From NCBI RefSeq assembly GCF_013912375.1, contig NZ_JACETV010000003.1:248001-312000 (forward strand): a stretch of 64,000 nt of DNA, in the 5' to 3' direction. Made by a program: the position numbers and the translations under genes. Source of the DNA: Emticicia sp. BO119. GTDB lineage: Bacteria; Bacteroidota; Bacteroidia; Cytophagales; Spirosomataceae. This document shows, one piece after another, positions 53,381 to 64,000 of this stretch. Every line of letters starts with the position of its first letter. Position 1 is the first letter of the stretch. The notes beneath the pieces are model-generated. The model did not search any database. It saw only the letters and a program-made list of their open reading frames with translations, and had not been told where the DNA came from.

Positions 53381-53746
53381 TTATTTCCTCCCCAACTTCT
53401 CCTTTGCTTCTTCCAAACTTGCAACAAAGTTCACTCTCCCGCCCTTATTACTTTCATAAATAAAATCACGCAGGCTTTTACTGGTATATTCAGAAAAATC
53501 ACCAACAATGGCTAAGGGCATCTGATAGTTTGAGAATTTCTGTAAAATCTCTCCGGCAATTCCGGTTTTTAAATCAAAAAAATCGGGCGTTATATTTTTT
53601 TGATGAAAAATTAATGTCGTTGCACCAGCGTAGGCCGCATTGGCCATAATATCCAACGCATCCTGCACATCTTTTATCAAAATCTCTTCATTGTTTATCA
53701 GTTCGGCCACAAAAACACCATTATGGTTTGTTATCTCAATATTCAT
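53381..53746 (-). CDS. DUF4180 protein
   Basis: 121 residues, one DUF4180 domain: DVQDALDIMANAAYAGATTLIFHQKNITPDFFDLKTGIAGEIL (split), FSNYQMPLAIVGDFSEYTSKSLRDFIYESNKGG. Cytoplasmic, role unknown, possibly SpoIIAA/STAS-like. First gene of a two-gene unit with the SMI1-like protein. Confidence 0.85.
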   Translation of the reverse strand: MNIEITNHNGVFVAELINNEEILIKDVQDALDIMANAAYAGATTLIFHQKNITPDFFDLKTGIAGEILQKFSNYQMPLAIVGDFSEYTSKSLRDFIYESNKGGRVNFVASLEEAKEKLGRK

Positions 53747-54123
53747 CTTTTTGCTTATTCAGTAAATTTAAAATCAAAGATAAGATACTATCTCAGCATT
53801 TGATCGTACATATGGCATATCATAGAACAGCCCCTCTCTGGGCGTTTCGTATATATACTGGTAAAATACAATTTAATATCTCAATAAAAACCATGATAGC
53901 GATAATACACACTATACGTAAAAATAAATAATTACGCAAATATTACTAAGTTTGCAGACAAAATCCCAACAAAAATATACAAATCTCAATAAAACTCAAC
54001 TACTCATTAAACCTTTACAACTAAAAATTGTCCAATTTATTCGACCATGCAATAATAATATAATTTGTTGCGTTTCATAGAAATTGGTTACTTTTGCAAA
54101 TCTTTTAACAAAAACAGTCAGGA
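53747..54123. other. 377-bp divergent intergenic region
   Basis: AT-rich, no supported gene. Its right part carries the promoter of the M23 peptidase gene: TTTG (54064-54067) or TTG (54068-54070), then TACTTTTG (54089-54096). Nothing else was recognised. Confidence 0.65.
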
Positions 54124-54765
54124 ATGAAGAAAACAGTATTAGGATTTTTAATGCTTTTTGGAGGTATAACATCAGGATTTTCCCAGAACATTGCCCTTAA
54201 CAATCCAATCAAAACAATCAAAGAAGACAACTGGAAAGGTTTAAGTTCACTACTCGAAGTAAATGACATTCTGCGCTACATTTACAGCGACCCTTTCAAA
54301 GAAAACTACGTACAGGCAATCCCCGCAGGCTACCCATTAGACAAAGACATTCACATCAATTCCTTTTATGGTTCACGCAACCATCCCGTTCATAAAGTAA
54401 CGAAGTTTCACAGAGGTATTGATCTGAAAGGGAGCACAGGAGATAAAGTATATGCTACCGGAGAAGGTGTGGTTGTAGAAGCAGGATATAAAAAAGACAT
54501 AGGAAACTATGTAAAAATCAAACACCAGTACGGATTTGAATCAATTTACGGCCATTTAAGCAAACTCTCTGTCAAAAGAGGTCAGAAAATCTCTCATCGA
54601 CAGTTAATTGGTAAGGTAGGTGCCACAGGTACCGTAACAGGCCCGCATCTGCATTATACATTAAAGAAAAACAATCAGTACATCGACCCGTTCGATTTTC
54701 TGTTTCTTGATTTTGAATCAGAAGGAATCACCTTACTCTGGAAACAGAAAGGCAAACTGGCTTAA
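54124..54765 (+). CDS. M23-family peptidase (LytM-type)
   Basis: 213 residues, signal peptide ending GFSQN; periplasmic endopeptidase of peptidoglycan or regulatory domain. Zinc ligands complete: H96 and D100 (FHRGIDLKG), H175 and H177 (GPHLHY); GNYVKIKH and the GHLSKLSVKRGQKI stretch match the family. It is preceded by a clear promoter and followed by a terminator. Confidence 0.93.
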   Translation: MKKTVLGFLMLFGGITSGFSQNIALNNPIKTIKEDNWKGLSSLLEVNDILRYIYSDPFKENYVQAIPAGYPLDKDIHINSFYGSRNHPVHKVTKFHRGIDLKGSTGDKVYATGEGVVVEAGYKKDIGNYVKIKHQYGFESIYGHLSKLSVKRGQKISHRQLIGKVGATGTVTGPHLHYTLKKNNQYIDPFDFLFLDFESEGITLLWKQKGKLA

Positions 54766-54779
54766 GAGCACAGGGCGCA

Positions 54780-54833
54780 GGGCATGGAGCAGAGGGTTAA
54801 AACTTAACCTTCTTCCCTATGCCCTCTTTTTTT
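54780..54833 (+). terminator. Terminator after the M23 gene
   Basis: Stem from GGGCAT (54780-54785) to ATGCCC (54819-54824) with inner AGAGGGTTAA/TTAACCTTCT, then a T run. Confidence 0.8.
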
Positions 54834-54910
54834 AATAGAGCTGTGACATTTTCCCCCATTGCACCATTCCCTCTGCAACAGGCGCTATGCAAAAAACCAA
54901 AAATTCTTCC

Positions 54911-54918
54911 TACTTTTG
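54911..54918 (+). promoter_or_regulatory. -7 box of the LacI-family gene
   Basis: TACTTTTG, perfect TAnnTTTG, about 25 nt before the TTG start codon; no clear -33 box. Confidence 0.5.
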
Positions 54919-54942
54919 AAAAATTAAATCAAACCATCTGCA

Positions 54943-55956
54943 TTGAAAAAGAAAAGGTCTATCTACGATGTGGCCAATGAGCTACAAGTTTCTGTCACAA
55001 CCCTATCTTTTGTATTGAATGGCAAAGGCCAAGAGAAAAGAATCAGCAAGGAGGTCATTCATAAAATCGAAACCTATATCAAAGAAATCGGCTATCAGCC
55101 CAACCATTTAGGCCGTAGTTTAAGTACCGGAAAAAGCAAAACCATTGGCATGATTGTAGGAGACATCAACAATCCTTTCTTTTCGGAAGTAGCCAGCGGG
55201 ATAGAAAAAATTGCCTTGCAAGCCGGATACACCCTCATTGTGGCAAGTTCAAATAATGAACTGAACCAGATGAAATCAGTCATAAAACTATTGAACGACC
55301 GCAACGTAGACGGTTTTATTATTTCGCCAATTACAGGCATTGAAGATACCATTGCAGATCTCAGGTCGGATAACAGACCTATGGTTATTTTCAACTGCCA
55401 TTTTCCAGAATTAGATACCTTTAATGTAGTTGTAGATAATAAACAGGGTGCTTTTGAAGCTACCAGACACCTCTATGAAAACGGATTCCGTAACATCGGT
55501 TTTATCACACTCGACTTATACAGCCAGAATGAACGCATTGAAGGCTACAGCAGTTTTATAGAATCCCGGCATCTCAATAAACATATATTAAAACTACCCT
55601 ACAAACTTGATTACGAGCAGATAACCCATGAAATCACCCAATTCCTGACAACTAACCAAGAACTGGACTCTGTATTTTTCAGTACTAATTTCCTGACTTT
55701 GAGTGGTTTGAAAGCTCTTAGTCACTTAGATGGGAAATACGCAAAAATGGGAATTGTGAGTTTTGATGACCACCTCCTGTATGATGTTCTTAATCCTGGC
55801 ATTACAGCAATCAAGCAACCCGTAAAGCAAATTTCATCTACTATCATTCATCACCTGCTCAATATGATGGACACGTCTGATGACAAAAGAACTGAACCCC
55901 AGACCATCGTTTTCCCTGTAGACTTAATCGTGAGAACTTCCTCATTTAGACGTTAA
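54943..55956 (+). CDS. LacI-family transcriptional regulator
   Basis: 337 residues from a TTG start; the HTH begins at once (KKKRSIYDVANELQVSVTTLSFVLNG) with the hinge PNHLGRSLSTGKS, so no earlier start is needed. The periplasmic-binding-like sensor domain follows (IGMIVGDINNPFFSEVASGIEKIA, then DGFIISPITG, and C-terminal MGIVSFDDHLLYDVLNPGITAIKQP). Controls sugar-related genes; its targets are not evident, the next gene is >350 bp away. Confidence 0.93.
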   Translation: MKKKRSIYDVANELQVSVTTLSFVLNGKGQEKRISKEVIHKIETYIKEIGYQPNHLGRSLSTGKSKTIGMIVGDINNPFFSEVASGIEKIALQAGYTLIVASSNNELNQMKSVIKLLNDRNVDGFIISPITGIEDTIADLRSDNRPMVIFNCHFPELDTFNVVVDNKQGAFEATRHLYENGFRNIGFITLDLYSQNERIEGYSSFIESRHLNKHILKLPYKLDYEQITHEITQFLTTNQELDSVFFSTNFLTLSGLKALSHLDGKYAKMGIVSFDDHLLYDVLNPGITAIKQPVKQISSTIIHHLLNMMDTSDDKRTEPQTIVFPVDLIVRTSSFRR

Positions 55957-56316
55957 TATTCAGAATGAAAATTTCCTGAAAAAACGGTTTTGAGACAAAA
56001 TCATTGTACTTTTCCAAGAATTCAGTACGCTCAATAAATCAATTGTATTTTTTTTGACATTCCAATTGGGCTTCATTACATTTGAGTATATTTCAGCACA
56101 ATCATAAGTATTTATACTCTATGATATGCTTTATCATTAATTTATAACTGCTATTTTATATATGCCATCAGTTCCGTAATCAGATTTATTCTGGGCAGGT
56201 ATTTACTATACATTTGCGTCATTCACACACGACTTACACTCAGAAGGCTCCCTTTACATACTTTTATAATTCCTTAACGGGCATTTTTTTTACTGCCTGT
56301 AATATAACTTTTTTAT
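55957..56316. other. 360-bp intergenic region
   Basis: AT-rich. Holds a -7 box TACATTTG (56209-56216), ~100 nt before the next gene. CCGTAAT (56174-56180) resembles one half of the LytTR-regulon palindrome, but its partner half is missing and its spacing from the -7 box does not fit. No ORF supported. Confidence 0.5.
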
Positions 56317-57414
56317 ATGAAAAGACTCTTTACCAGTTTAATATGCCTTCTGTTCCTCACGTTTATACACACCTTAAAGGCGCAGGTCGAACTCTCCCCA
56401 AAAGTCATTGCTTCAGCAGGTGGTTATGCTGCCACGGGTAATTTACAAGTATCCTGGACATTAGGTGAAACGTTTATCACCGGATTAAACGGAGCAAACC
56501 TGTCTGCCACACAGGGCTTTCAGCAAAACACAAGTATCTGCGTAAGTGTAGTCGATTATCAGTACGTGAAAGCAGGAAACCCCTATCAGAATTTATTCCC
56601 TCTTGTAAACGGCATGACCATCAATCAGATTCCAGAGCAGGTATCTATTCTGGTTACCGGAGTATGCAGCAATGTACCGATAGGAAGTTTTGAAATGAAC
56701 ATTCAAGGGCCTGAGCTTAACTGGAACATAATCCAGAATGTGCCGCCAAGTGCCCTGTTCGATAATTTAGGCAACAATGTTTATGGCCGGAATTTCATAC
56801 CCGGCAATTATACCCTTACCGTAACCGGATATGCCGAAGACAACAAAGGTGGCGGCCTTACCTACGGCCCTGTTGAAACACATTTTACTGTGGTGGGCAA
56901 CATGGCTACCATCTCCATGCCAAGCCTTTCAACACCCAATATCTGTGCCGGAAGTAACGTCAATGTAACTTTTTCAACCACAGGCACTTTTAACCCGGGC
57001 AATCAGTTTGAGGTACAACTCTCCAGCCCCGAGGGCGTATTCGATAATCCCACTGTCATAGGCACTACCAACGCGGCAGGAGTAGTCAACTGTACCATCC
57101 CAACTACTGCTTCCGAAGGAGACAATTACCTCATCCGTGTTGTATCATCCAATCAGGTCTATGCCGGAAACCCAACCATCTCTCAATTAACAATCAATCC
57201 TCAGAACGCATACTTTCAAAGTCCTGACAACGACTACCTGACAGGCAATACCGAAATCAAACAAGTGGTAAGCACCATCAGTGCAGGTAACAAAGTAGGC
57301 AATACCTCTAATATAACCTATCAGGCTGGCAGCGCAGTGGTATTAACTCCCGGCTTTGAAACCCAGACAGGCGGCGTCTTTAAAGCACAGATTCAGACCT
57401 GTATCAATCATTAA
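56317..57414 (+). CDS. Large secreted protein with beta domains
   Basis: 365 residues, signal peptide ending HTLKAQ. N-terminal stretch AGGYAATGNLQVSWTLGET is common in Bacteroidota surface proteins; the middle has two Ig-like domains with NICAGSNVNVTFSTTGTF. The C-terminal ~60 residues (ITYQAGSAVVLTPGFETQTGGVFKAQI) form a module seen at the end of many Bacteroidota secreted proteins. Function unknown, likely surface-attached. Followed 114 bp later by the collagen-like gene. Confidence 0.7.
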   Translation: MKRLFTSLICLLFLTFIHTLKAQVELSPKVIASAGGYAATGNLQVSWTLGETFITGLNGANLSATQGFQQNTSICVSVVDYQYVKAGNPYQNLFPLVNGMTINQIPEQVSILVTGVCSNVPIGSFEMNIQGPELNWNIIQNVPPSALFDNLGNNVYGRNFIPGNYTLTVTGYAEDNKGGGLTYGPVETHFTVVGNMATISMPSLSTPNICAGSNVNVTFSTTGTFNPGNQFEVQLSSPEGVFDNPTVIGTTNAAGVVNCTIPTTASEGDNYLIRVVSSNQVYAGNPTISQLTINPQNAYFQSPDNDYLTGNTEIKQVVSTISAGNKVGNTSNITYQAGSAVVLTPGFETQTGGVFKAQIQTCINH

Positions 57415-57524
57415 TTCCAGAACACGTATGGTCTTTTCAGCAAGAAAAACTTAGCAGTTTTTTTGAGACCTATAAACATATTGAATTACCACAAACTAAT
57501 TATTCACTTATCACTACTAAATAG

Positions 57525-60164
<2,640 letters not shown>

Positions 60165-60185
60165 GATTCGATTTATACAACAAAA

Positions 60186-60381
60186 GGGAGTGTCTAAAAA
60201 GGTTTTTACGCCAAATAATATTTGGAAAAGACCCCATCCCAACCCTTCCCCAACAATGGGGAAGGGCTAAAAAGTCCCTCTCCCCACAGTTGGGGAGAGG
60301 GATTTAGGGTGTGGGCGGACGCCGCGCGGGTTGAGATTAGCCAAATAATATTTTGCGACTCTGGACTTTTTAGACAACCTC
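60186..60381 (+). mobile_element. MITE-like element, copy B (complete)
   Basis: 196 bp with imperfect TIRs GGGAGTGTCTAAAAAG (60186-60201) and, inverted, GAGGTTGTCTAAAAAG (60381 back to 60366). The interior holds two GC-rich hairpins, CCCTTCCCC/GGGGAAGGG and CCCTCTCCCC/GGGGAGAGGG. Same element as 47813-47997 but inverted. No transposase, so it would be moved in trans by an IS with TGTCTAAAAAG ends. Confidence 0.88.
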
Positions 60382-60438
60382 TTTGTTTTTTTATTAATTA
60401 CATCTTTGAAAAACAATTTAAAAAATCGTGATACACTT

Positions 60439-61314
60439 TTAGTCCCATTTAAAAGGGTCGTTAGACGGTATATGTGTTACCTTCAAATCAGGGATTTTTT
60501 TTCCGAGCCATTCGGCAAAATAGACCATTCCCGGTTCTTCGCTTACGCTATGTCCTAAAATTATCAGGGCAGATTCATGACCTAAACTCTGGCAATCTCT
60601 GATAAACTCTACCGTCTCCCACTCAACAGCTTCTCCCACTATAATTACATCAGGCTTTTGATTGACTAAGGTCGACATCTGTCTTGAGCCTCCCCATGCA
60701 CCCGGCAACAAGGCTACTTTTTTACAAGGTTTATCAGTATTGCCAATATAGCGGATATGATTGATTTTCAGTCCTTTCTTAAATAGCTGTATGAGACTCT
60801 TCAATGAAGTCTCAGGAATATTCAGTATCGGACTGTTCTCATAATAGGGCGTCCATCCTACACTTCTGACAACCCCATAACTCACAAAATCAGGCCGCAT
60901 GGCATGGGCATAATCATGAAACCGCCAGATAGTCATATTCAGTTTCTGCAACAATTCTTCTTTCAGTTGCACCTGTGTATTATTGGCTACGAGCGTTTTG
61001 TTATCACTTCCGTTATAGTAGGTAGGCTCATGCACAATCAGAAAATTCGCCCCGATGTCATGCGCTTTTCTGATGACCTCTACAGTCGGGAACATCGTCG
61101 TTACTATGCCTGTCACCACCATATCCGCACTTCCGGCTTTGATGGTATCGTTAGTGTTTTTGATAGGTTCACCTGCATAATTTTTCAGAATAGTATCAAT
61201 AATCTGCTGAACGGTCAGTTTTTCAGCACCGAAAACATTAGTAGAAACAGCCTCTAAAAGGGCTAAGCCTAATAATCCCTGAAAACTTTTCTGTATAAAT
61301 TCGGTTCTTTTCAT
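60439..61314 (-). CDS. Nif3-like dinuclear-metal-centre protein, secreted form
   Basis: 291 residues. N-terminal signal-like segment (KRTEFIQKSFQGLLGLALLEAVSTNVFGAE), then Nif3/YbgI fold: LIVHEPTYYNG (metal ligand H), RFHDYAHAMRPD, LLPGAWGGSRQM, VIIVGEAVEWETVEFI, ILGHSVSEEPGMVYFAEWL (ligand H and E). Nif3 proteins are usually cytoplasmic; the leader here suggests export. Role unknown. It lies between MITE copy B and the 98-bp repeats. Confidence 0.85.
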   Translation of the reverse strand: MKRTEFIQKSFQGLLGLALLEAVSTNVFGAEKLTVQQIIDTILKNYAGEPIKNTNDTIKAGSADMVVTGIVTTMFPTVEVIRKAHDIGANFLIVHEPTYYNGSDNKTLVANNTQVQLKEELLQKLNMTIWRFHDYAHAMRPDFVSYGVVRSVGWTPYYENSPILNIPETSLKSLIQLFKKGLKINHIRYIGNTDKPCKKVALLPGAWGGSRQMSTLVNQKPDVIIVGEAVEWETVEFIRDCQSLGHESALIILGHSVSEEPGMVYFAEWLGKKIPDLKVTHIPSNDPFKWD

Positions 61315-61397
61315 GGTTTGGGAGAATGTCAGGTTAATTTAATATTTTTTTGAATACCATCATACAATTTTGCCACAATGTTCACTATAGGACACGA

Positions 61398-61851
61398 TTC
61401 GTCTCCTCAGAGTCTCCCGTGTGCGCAGGCACAAGTCAGGCAAGGGGACTCTGAGGCTTTTCCGGAGCAGATAAACCTCTGGCGACTGAGTCCCCTTCGT
61501 CTCCTCAGAGTCTCCCGTGTGTGCAGGCACAAGTCAGGCAAGGGGACTCTGAGGCTTTTCCGGAGCAGATAAACCTCTGGCGACTGAGTCCCCTTCGTCT
61601 CCTCAGAGTCTCCCGTGTGTGCAGGCACAAGTCAGGCAAGGGAACTCTGAGGCTTTTCCGGAGCAGATAAACCTCTGGCGACTGAGTCCCCTTCGTCTCC
61701 TCAGAGTCTCCCGTGTGTCCAGGCACAAGTCAGGCAAGGGGACTCTGAGGCTTTTCCGGAGCAGATAAACCTCTGGCGACTGAGTCCCGTGTGTGCAGGC
61801 ACAATTCAGGCAAGGGGACTCTGAGGCTTTTCCGGAGCAGATAAACCTCTG
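61398..61851. repeat. Tandem array of 98-bp units
   Basis: Landmark GGAGCAGATAAACC occurs at 61464, 61562, 61660, 61758 and 61834, i.e. a 98-bp period, with the last step 76 bp because of a 22-bp deletion. Each unit includes CCTCAGAGTC ... GACTCTGAGG, an exact 10-bp inverted repeat about 30 bp apart. Units differ by only a few bases. Non-coding; lies between Nif3-like and DUF4038 genes. Confidence 0.92.
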
Positions 61852-61877
61852 TCGAAACATCAGAATTAAGCTGTCCC

Positions 61878-63272
61878 TCACTTCATTAGATTCAGCATCT
61901 TAAAATCCTTATCATCATCAAAAACAATCACCCAGTCTTCTTCTGAGGGTGGTACTATGCCAAAACGCTCTCTGGGCTGAACAGTGCCTATTTTCAATGC
62001 TTGTCCCGAACCCGAATTATACCAGTGCATCCGCATCGCATTCCCCGACATATTTTTTACATTGACATTAATCGGATGCCCTTTCGGAATATACATTATA
62101 TAGTATTTTCTATCGGCCGACATCGCCGCACATACATAATCCAAAGCCCCGAACTCTCCCCTGCCTGAAATAATAATCTGATTGGTTTCATCAGGCACAA
62201 ACGTATGCCAGGGCAGGGCATCAAATAACTGGAAACAATGCGCTACCTGTTTCATACCCCGGGTGTTCATCAAGGGCTTCCAGTTTTTAAAACTATAACA
62301 TTGATTAGTCATTTCCCCTGAACTGAACGACGTTCCCGCACAACCACTCAACAAACCGTCATACATTTTCCGGCGCATCCACTGGTAGTTCTCGTTGTCG
62401 GCGTAGTGTGGCACATCATGTTCATAACTCAAATCCAGTTGCATAATCATTTTGCCTTTTTTGTATTGTTTCAATTCAGAAACATATTGAGGCCCTTCTT
62501 CAAATAGTAACGACTCCGTCCAGACATATTCCCCGTCAATATCCATCAAATCAGCATAGAGCTTGTTCTGGGTCGACCAGAAATTACTCAGGTTACAATC
62601 AAAATGCCCTGTCCACAACTGGTGAGGTGCTTTGGCTTTAATCGCTTTGAGCATATTAATTTCGAAGGTATAAAAGTCACCCTCCGTATTATTATCGCCA
62701 CCTGCTACCCACATCACATTAGGCGTATTTTTGTATCTATCCCCTATGAACTCCCCATACTTAGTCATTTTAGCCGGACTATTATTCGGATTCAGCAACT
62801 CATCCCACCAACCCTGCGAGCCATCTCCTCTGTACCCCATATAAAAAGGTAACGCCATCACAAACATCCCCCGTTGTGCCGCCATAGTAAAGAAATTATC
62901 CACGTGCTTGAAATAGGCTTCGTTAGGTGTCGAAAAATCCCATTTGGTAGTGAATGGCGAAATCCCCTGCCAGTAAGGTGGGTTACCCCCCATCTGCGAC
63001 GGAGCATTGCTTACTACCGAAACCATCACCGTATTGAATCCTTCCTCTTTGAGACTATCCAGAAAAGCCCCTTCGTCTTTTTCAGAAAGCACCTGTATAG
63101 CTCCCCATGCCGAAAACTCTTTCACTAAAAACGGTTTCCCTTTGCTATCTATCAGATACCGTTTGTTTTCACTGAGTTTTAAGGGAAATGCAGGTGTGTT
63201 TTGTGCTGAACTGATGAGAGAATGGCTTAGCAGGAGTGTAAGGAGAGATAGGAATTTTGGTAGGTTCGGCAT
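61878..63272 (-). CDS. DUF4038-type glycoside hydrolase (GH140-like)
   Basis: 464 residues, signal peptide ending SLISSAQN. TIM-barrel glycosidase of the DUF4038/apiosidase-like group: KGKPFLVKEFSAWGAI at the start, LKEEGFNTVMVSVVSN, FVMALPFYMGYRGDGSQGWW, NVMWVAGGDNNTEGD, MDIDGEYVWTESLLFEEG and the C-terminal DUF5060-like beta domain (LDYVCAAMSADRKYYIMYIPKG). The D and E that serve as acid/nucleophile are probably in the MWVAGGDNN and YVWTES regions. Periplasmic or surface; acts on plant-type glycans. Confidence 0.88.
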   Translation of the reverse strand: MPNLPKFLSLLTLLLSHSLISSAQNTPAFPLKLSENKRYLIDSKGKPFLVKEFSAWGAIQVLSEKDEGAFLDSLKEEGFNTVMVSVVSNAPSQMGGNPPYWQGISPFTTKWDFSTPNEAYFKHVDNFFTMAAQRGMFVMALPFYMGYRGDGSQGWWDELLNPNNSPAKMTKYGEFIGDRYKNTPNVMWVAGGDNNTEGDFYTFEINMLKAIKAKAPHQLWTGHFDCNLSNFWSTQNKLYADLMDIDGEYVWTESLLFEEGPQYVSELKQYKKGKMIMQLDLSYEHDVPHYADNENYQWMRRKMYDGLLSGCAGTSFSSGEMTNQCYSFKNWKPLMNTRGMKQVAHCFQLFDALPWHTFVPDETNQIIISGRGEFGALDYVCAAMSADRKYYIMYIPKGHPINVNVKNMSGNAMRMHWYNSGSGQALKIGTVQPRERFGIVPPSEEDWVIVFDDDKDFKMLNLMK

Positions 63273-63430
63273 GAGAGTATTTTGATGTAATTTTATCCTA
63301 AATATGAATAAAAACTATGAAAACATCAAAACTAAAGCGGTTTAATAGCGTCCTACTTAGCTTCAATTAAAATTCTTCAAAGCACAACTCCCCGATTTCT
63401 CGTCTATAGCTATACTAACAAATTCAGCCT

Positions 63431-64000
63431 GTGATAAAAAAGTTTACATTCATTTCTCTACTCTTACTGACAACCCTGGAAGTCTGGAGTCAGACAACCA
63501 TTACCGGACAAGTCATAAGCCGTGATGATAAATCACCTATACCGGGAGTTTCTATTGTAGAAAAAGGCACTAAAAATGGCACGACGTCCGCATTAGATGG
63601 TAGTTTTTCTATCAATGTTTCTGATACCCATGCTACCTTAATTTTTGGATCGATTGGATTCGCCTGGCAGGAATATCATTTAAAAGGTGCTACACAACTT
63701 CTTGTCAAAATGAAATATGATTGCACCAGAGATTTTTTTGATGAACAACGAATAGGCATTTATGCCAATAGTGGCGTTTTGAATAATCCAGTGGGCGGAC
63801 AATTATCTTTCTCCTTTCCTCTTATCTATGGAGCCGGGACATTAACCAGTAGTTTTGGTTTGCAATCAGATTTACGTAATAATCAGTTTCTGAATGCACA
63901 AGTCGGGTTCATACATTTTGCAGTATCCTGCGATTTTGATATGGATGCCCGATGGCATTATCGGGAGGTTTCTTACAATAATACGTTCGGTGCTAAAGCC
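63431..64000 (+). CDS. Outer-membrane protein with CarboxypepD_reg domain, 3' end cut by window
   Basis: 190 residues visible from a GTG at 63431; signal peptide (MIKKFTFISLLLLTTLEVWSQ), then CarboxypepD_reg-like domain (ITGQVISRDDKSPIPGVSIV, TKNGTTSALDGSFSIN). After ~100 residues come strands like an outer-membrane barrel (LSFSFPLIYGAGTLTSSFGLQ). No TonB plug is evident in what is visible. The upstream 150 bp is AT-rich without clear promoter. Confidence 0.8.
   Translation, partial: MIKKFTFISLLLLTTLEVWSQTTITGQVISRDDKSPIPGVSIVEKGTKNGTTSALDGSFSINVSDTHATLIFGSIGFAWQEYHLKGATQLLVKMKYDCTRDFFDEQRIGIYANSGVLNNPVGGQLSFSFPLIYGAGTLTSSFGLQSDLRNNQFLNAQVGFIHFAVSCDFDMDARWHYREVSYNNTFGAKA

Noticed and set aside
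56174-56180. CCGTAAT before the 56317 gene as a fourth LytTR-regulon site
   Set aside because: Only one arm is present and its distance to the -7 box is 6 nt longer than in the three good sites.
60222-60431. Open frames of 69 and 102 residues within the two MITE copies (also 47653-47961)
   Set aside because: Same peptide from the repeat interior in both places, caused by the element's GC-rich hairpins; no sign of translation.
61398-61851. Possible CRISPR array
   Set aside because: The 98-bp unit repeats as a whole; no constant repeats separated by unique spacers, and no cas genes in the window.
61407-61881. Frames of 64-92 residues in the tandem array
   Set aside because: They repeat with the DNA unit on both strands and end at random; not genes.

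Overview
The window looks like a chromosomal segment of a Bacteroidota bacterium, most likely order Cytophagales (a Spirosomataceae-type relative; genus not decided). The evidence is promoters of the TTTG / TAnnTTTG type at Bacteroidota spacing, few Shine-Dalgarno sequences, and many secreted proteins with Bacteroidota-specific domains (carboxypeptidase-regulatory N-termini, DUF1080, DUF4038, FIST, DUF2853, DUF3667, YehU-type kinase with LytTR regulator). There are no rRNA or tRNA genes that I can see, and no integrase, transposase or CRISPR array.

Layout. 1-3.1 kb (minus): 3'-truncated carA, a CarboxypepD_reg-like secreted protein, cdsA and a DUF2007 protein. 3.3-7.4 kb (plus): a secreted coiled-coil protein, an M43 metalloprotease, a lipoprotein and a stand-alone LytTR regulator; three promoters here carry the same palindrome at the same place relative to the -33 box, suggesting a small autoregulated surface-protein regulon. 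7.4-11.9 kb: membrane dipeptidase, GNAT, nucleotidyltransferase, and a DUF1080/PA14-like secreted protein. 12.1-14.1 kb: an AT-rich membrane sensor-like protein of unknown family. 14.8-19.9 kb: a five-gene, tightly overlapping operon resembling a divergent chaperone/usher system (three small secreted beta proteins, a periplasmic Ig-like chaperone-like protein, a 904-residue usher-like barrel), with a hairpin after the first subunit gene.

20.2-28.6 kb: sorbosone-dehydrogenase-like protein fused to a blue-copper domain, alpha/beta hydrolase, lipoprotein, clpX, a DUF3471-like protein, metF, DUF2853 and a D-threonine-aldolase-like enzyme. 28.9-33.2 kb: an AT-rich DUF262 gene with a 66-residue companion lies inside what looks like an amino-acid/sugar-acid catabolic cluster (D-TA, VOC, RidA, GntP permease). 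33.3-38.7 kb: McrC without McrB, a FIST plus hybrid-kinase pair and a galactokinase-like GHMP kinase. 39.0-40.6 kb: arsR-arsM-arsC with a repeated operator. 40.9-54.8 kb: glycosyltransferase-like protein, a small stress-type membrane protein, MFS, DUF3667, Gfo/Idh/MocA oxidoreductase and sugar epimerase split by an S23-type four-helix gene, fatty-acid hydroxylase, LytS/LytTR pair, DUF1080 hydrolase and small proteins, M23 peptidase.

54.9-64 kb: LacI regulator, two large secreted proteins (one collagen-like with eleven 81-bp repeats), Nif3-like protein, a 98-bp tandem-repeat array, a DUF4038 glycosidase and a 3'-truncated outer-membrane protein. Two near-identical ~190-bp MITE-like elements lie in opposite orientation at 47.8 and 60.2 kb. 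The best candidates for something undescribed are the usher-like operon and the LytTR palindrome regulon; the DUF262 insertion and the repeat elements come next.
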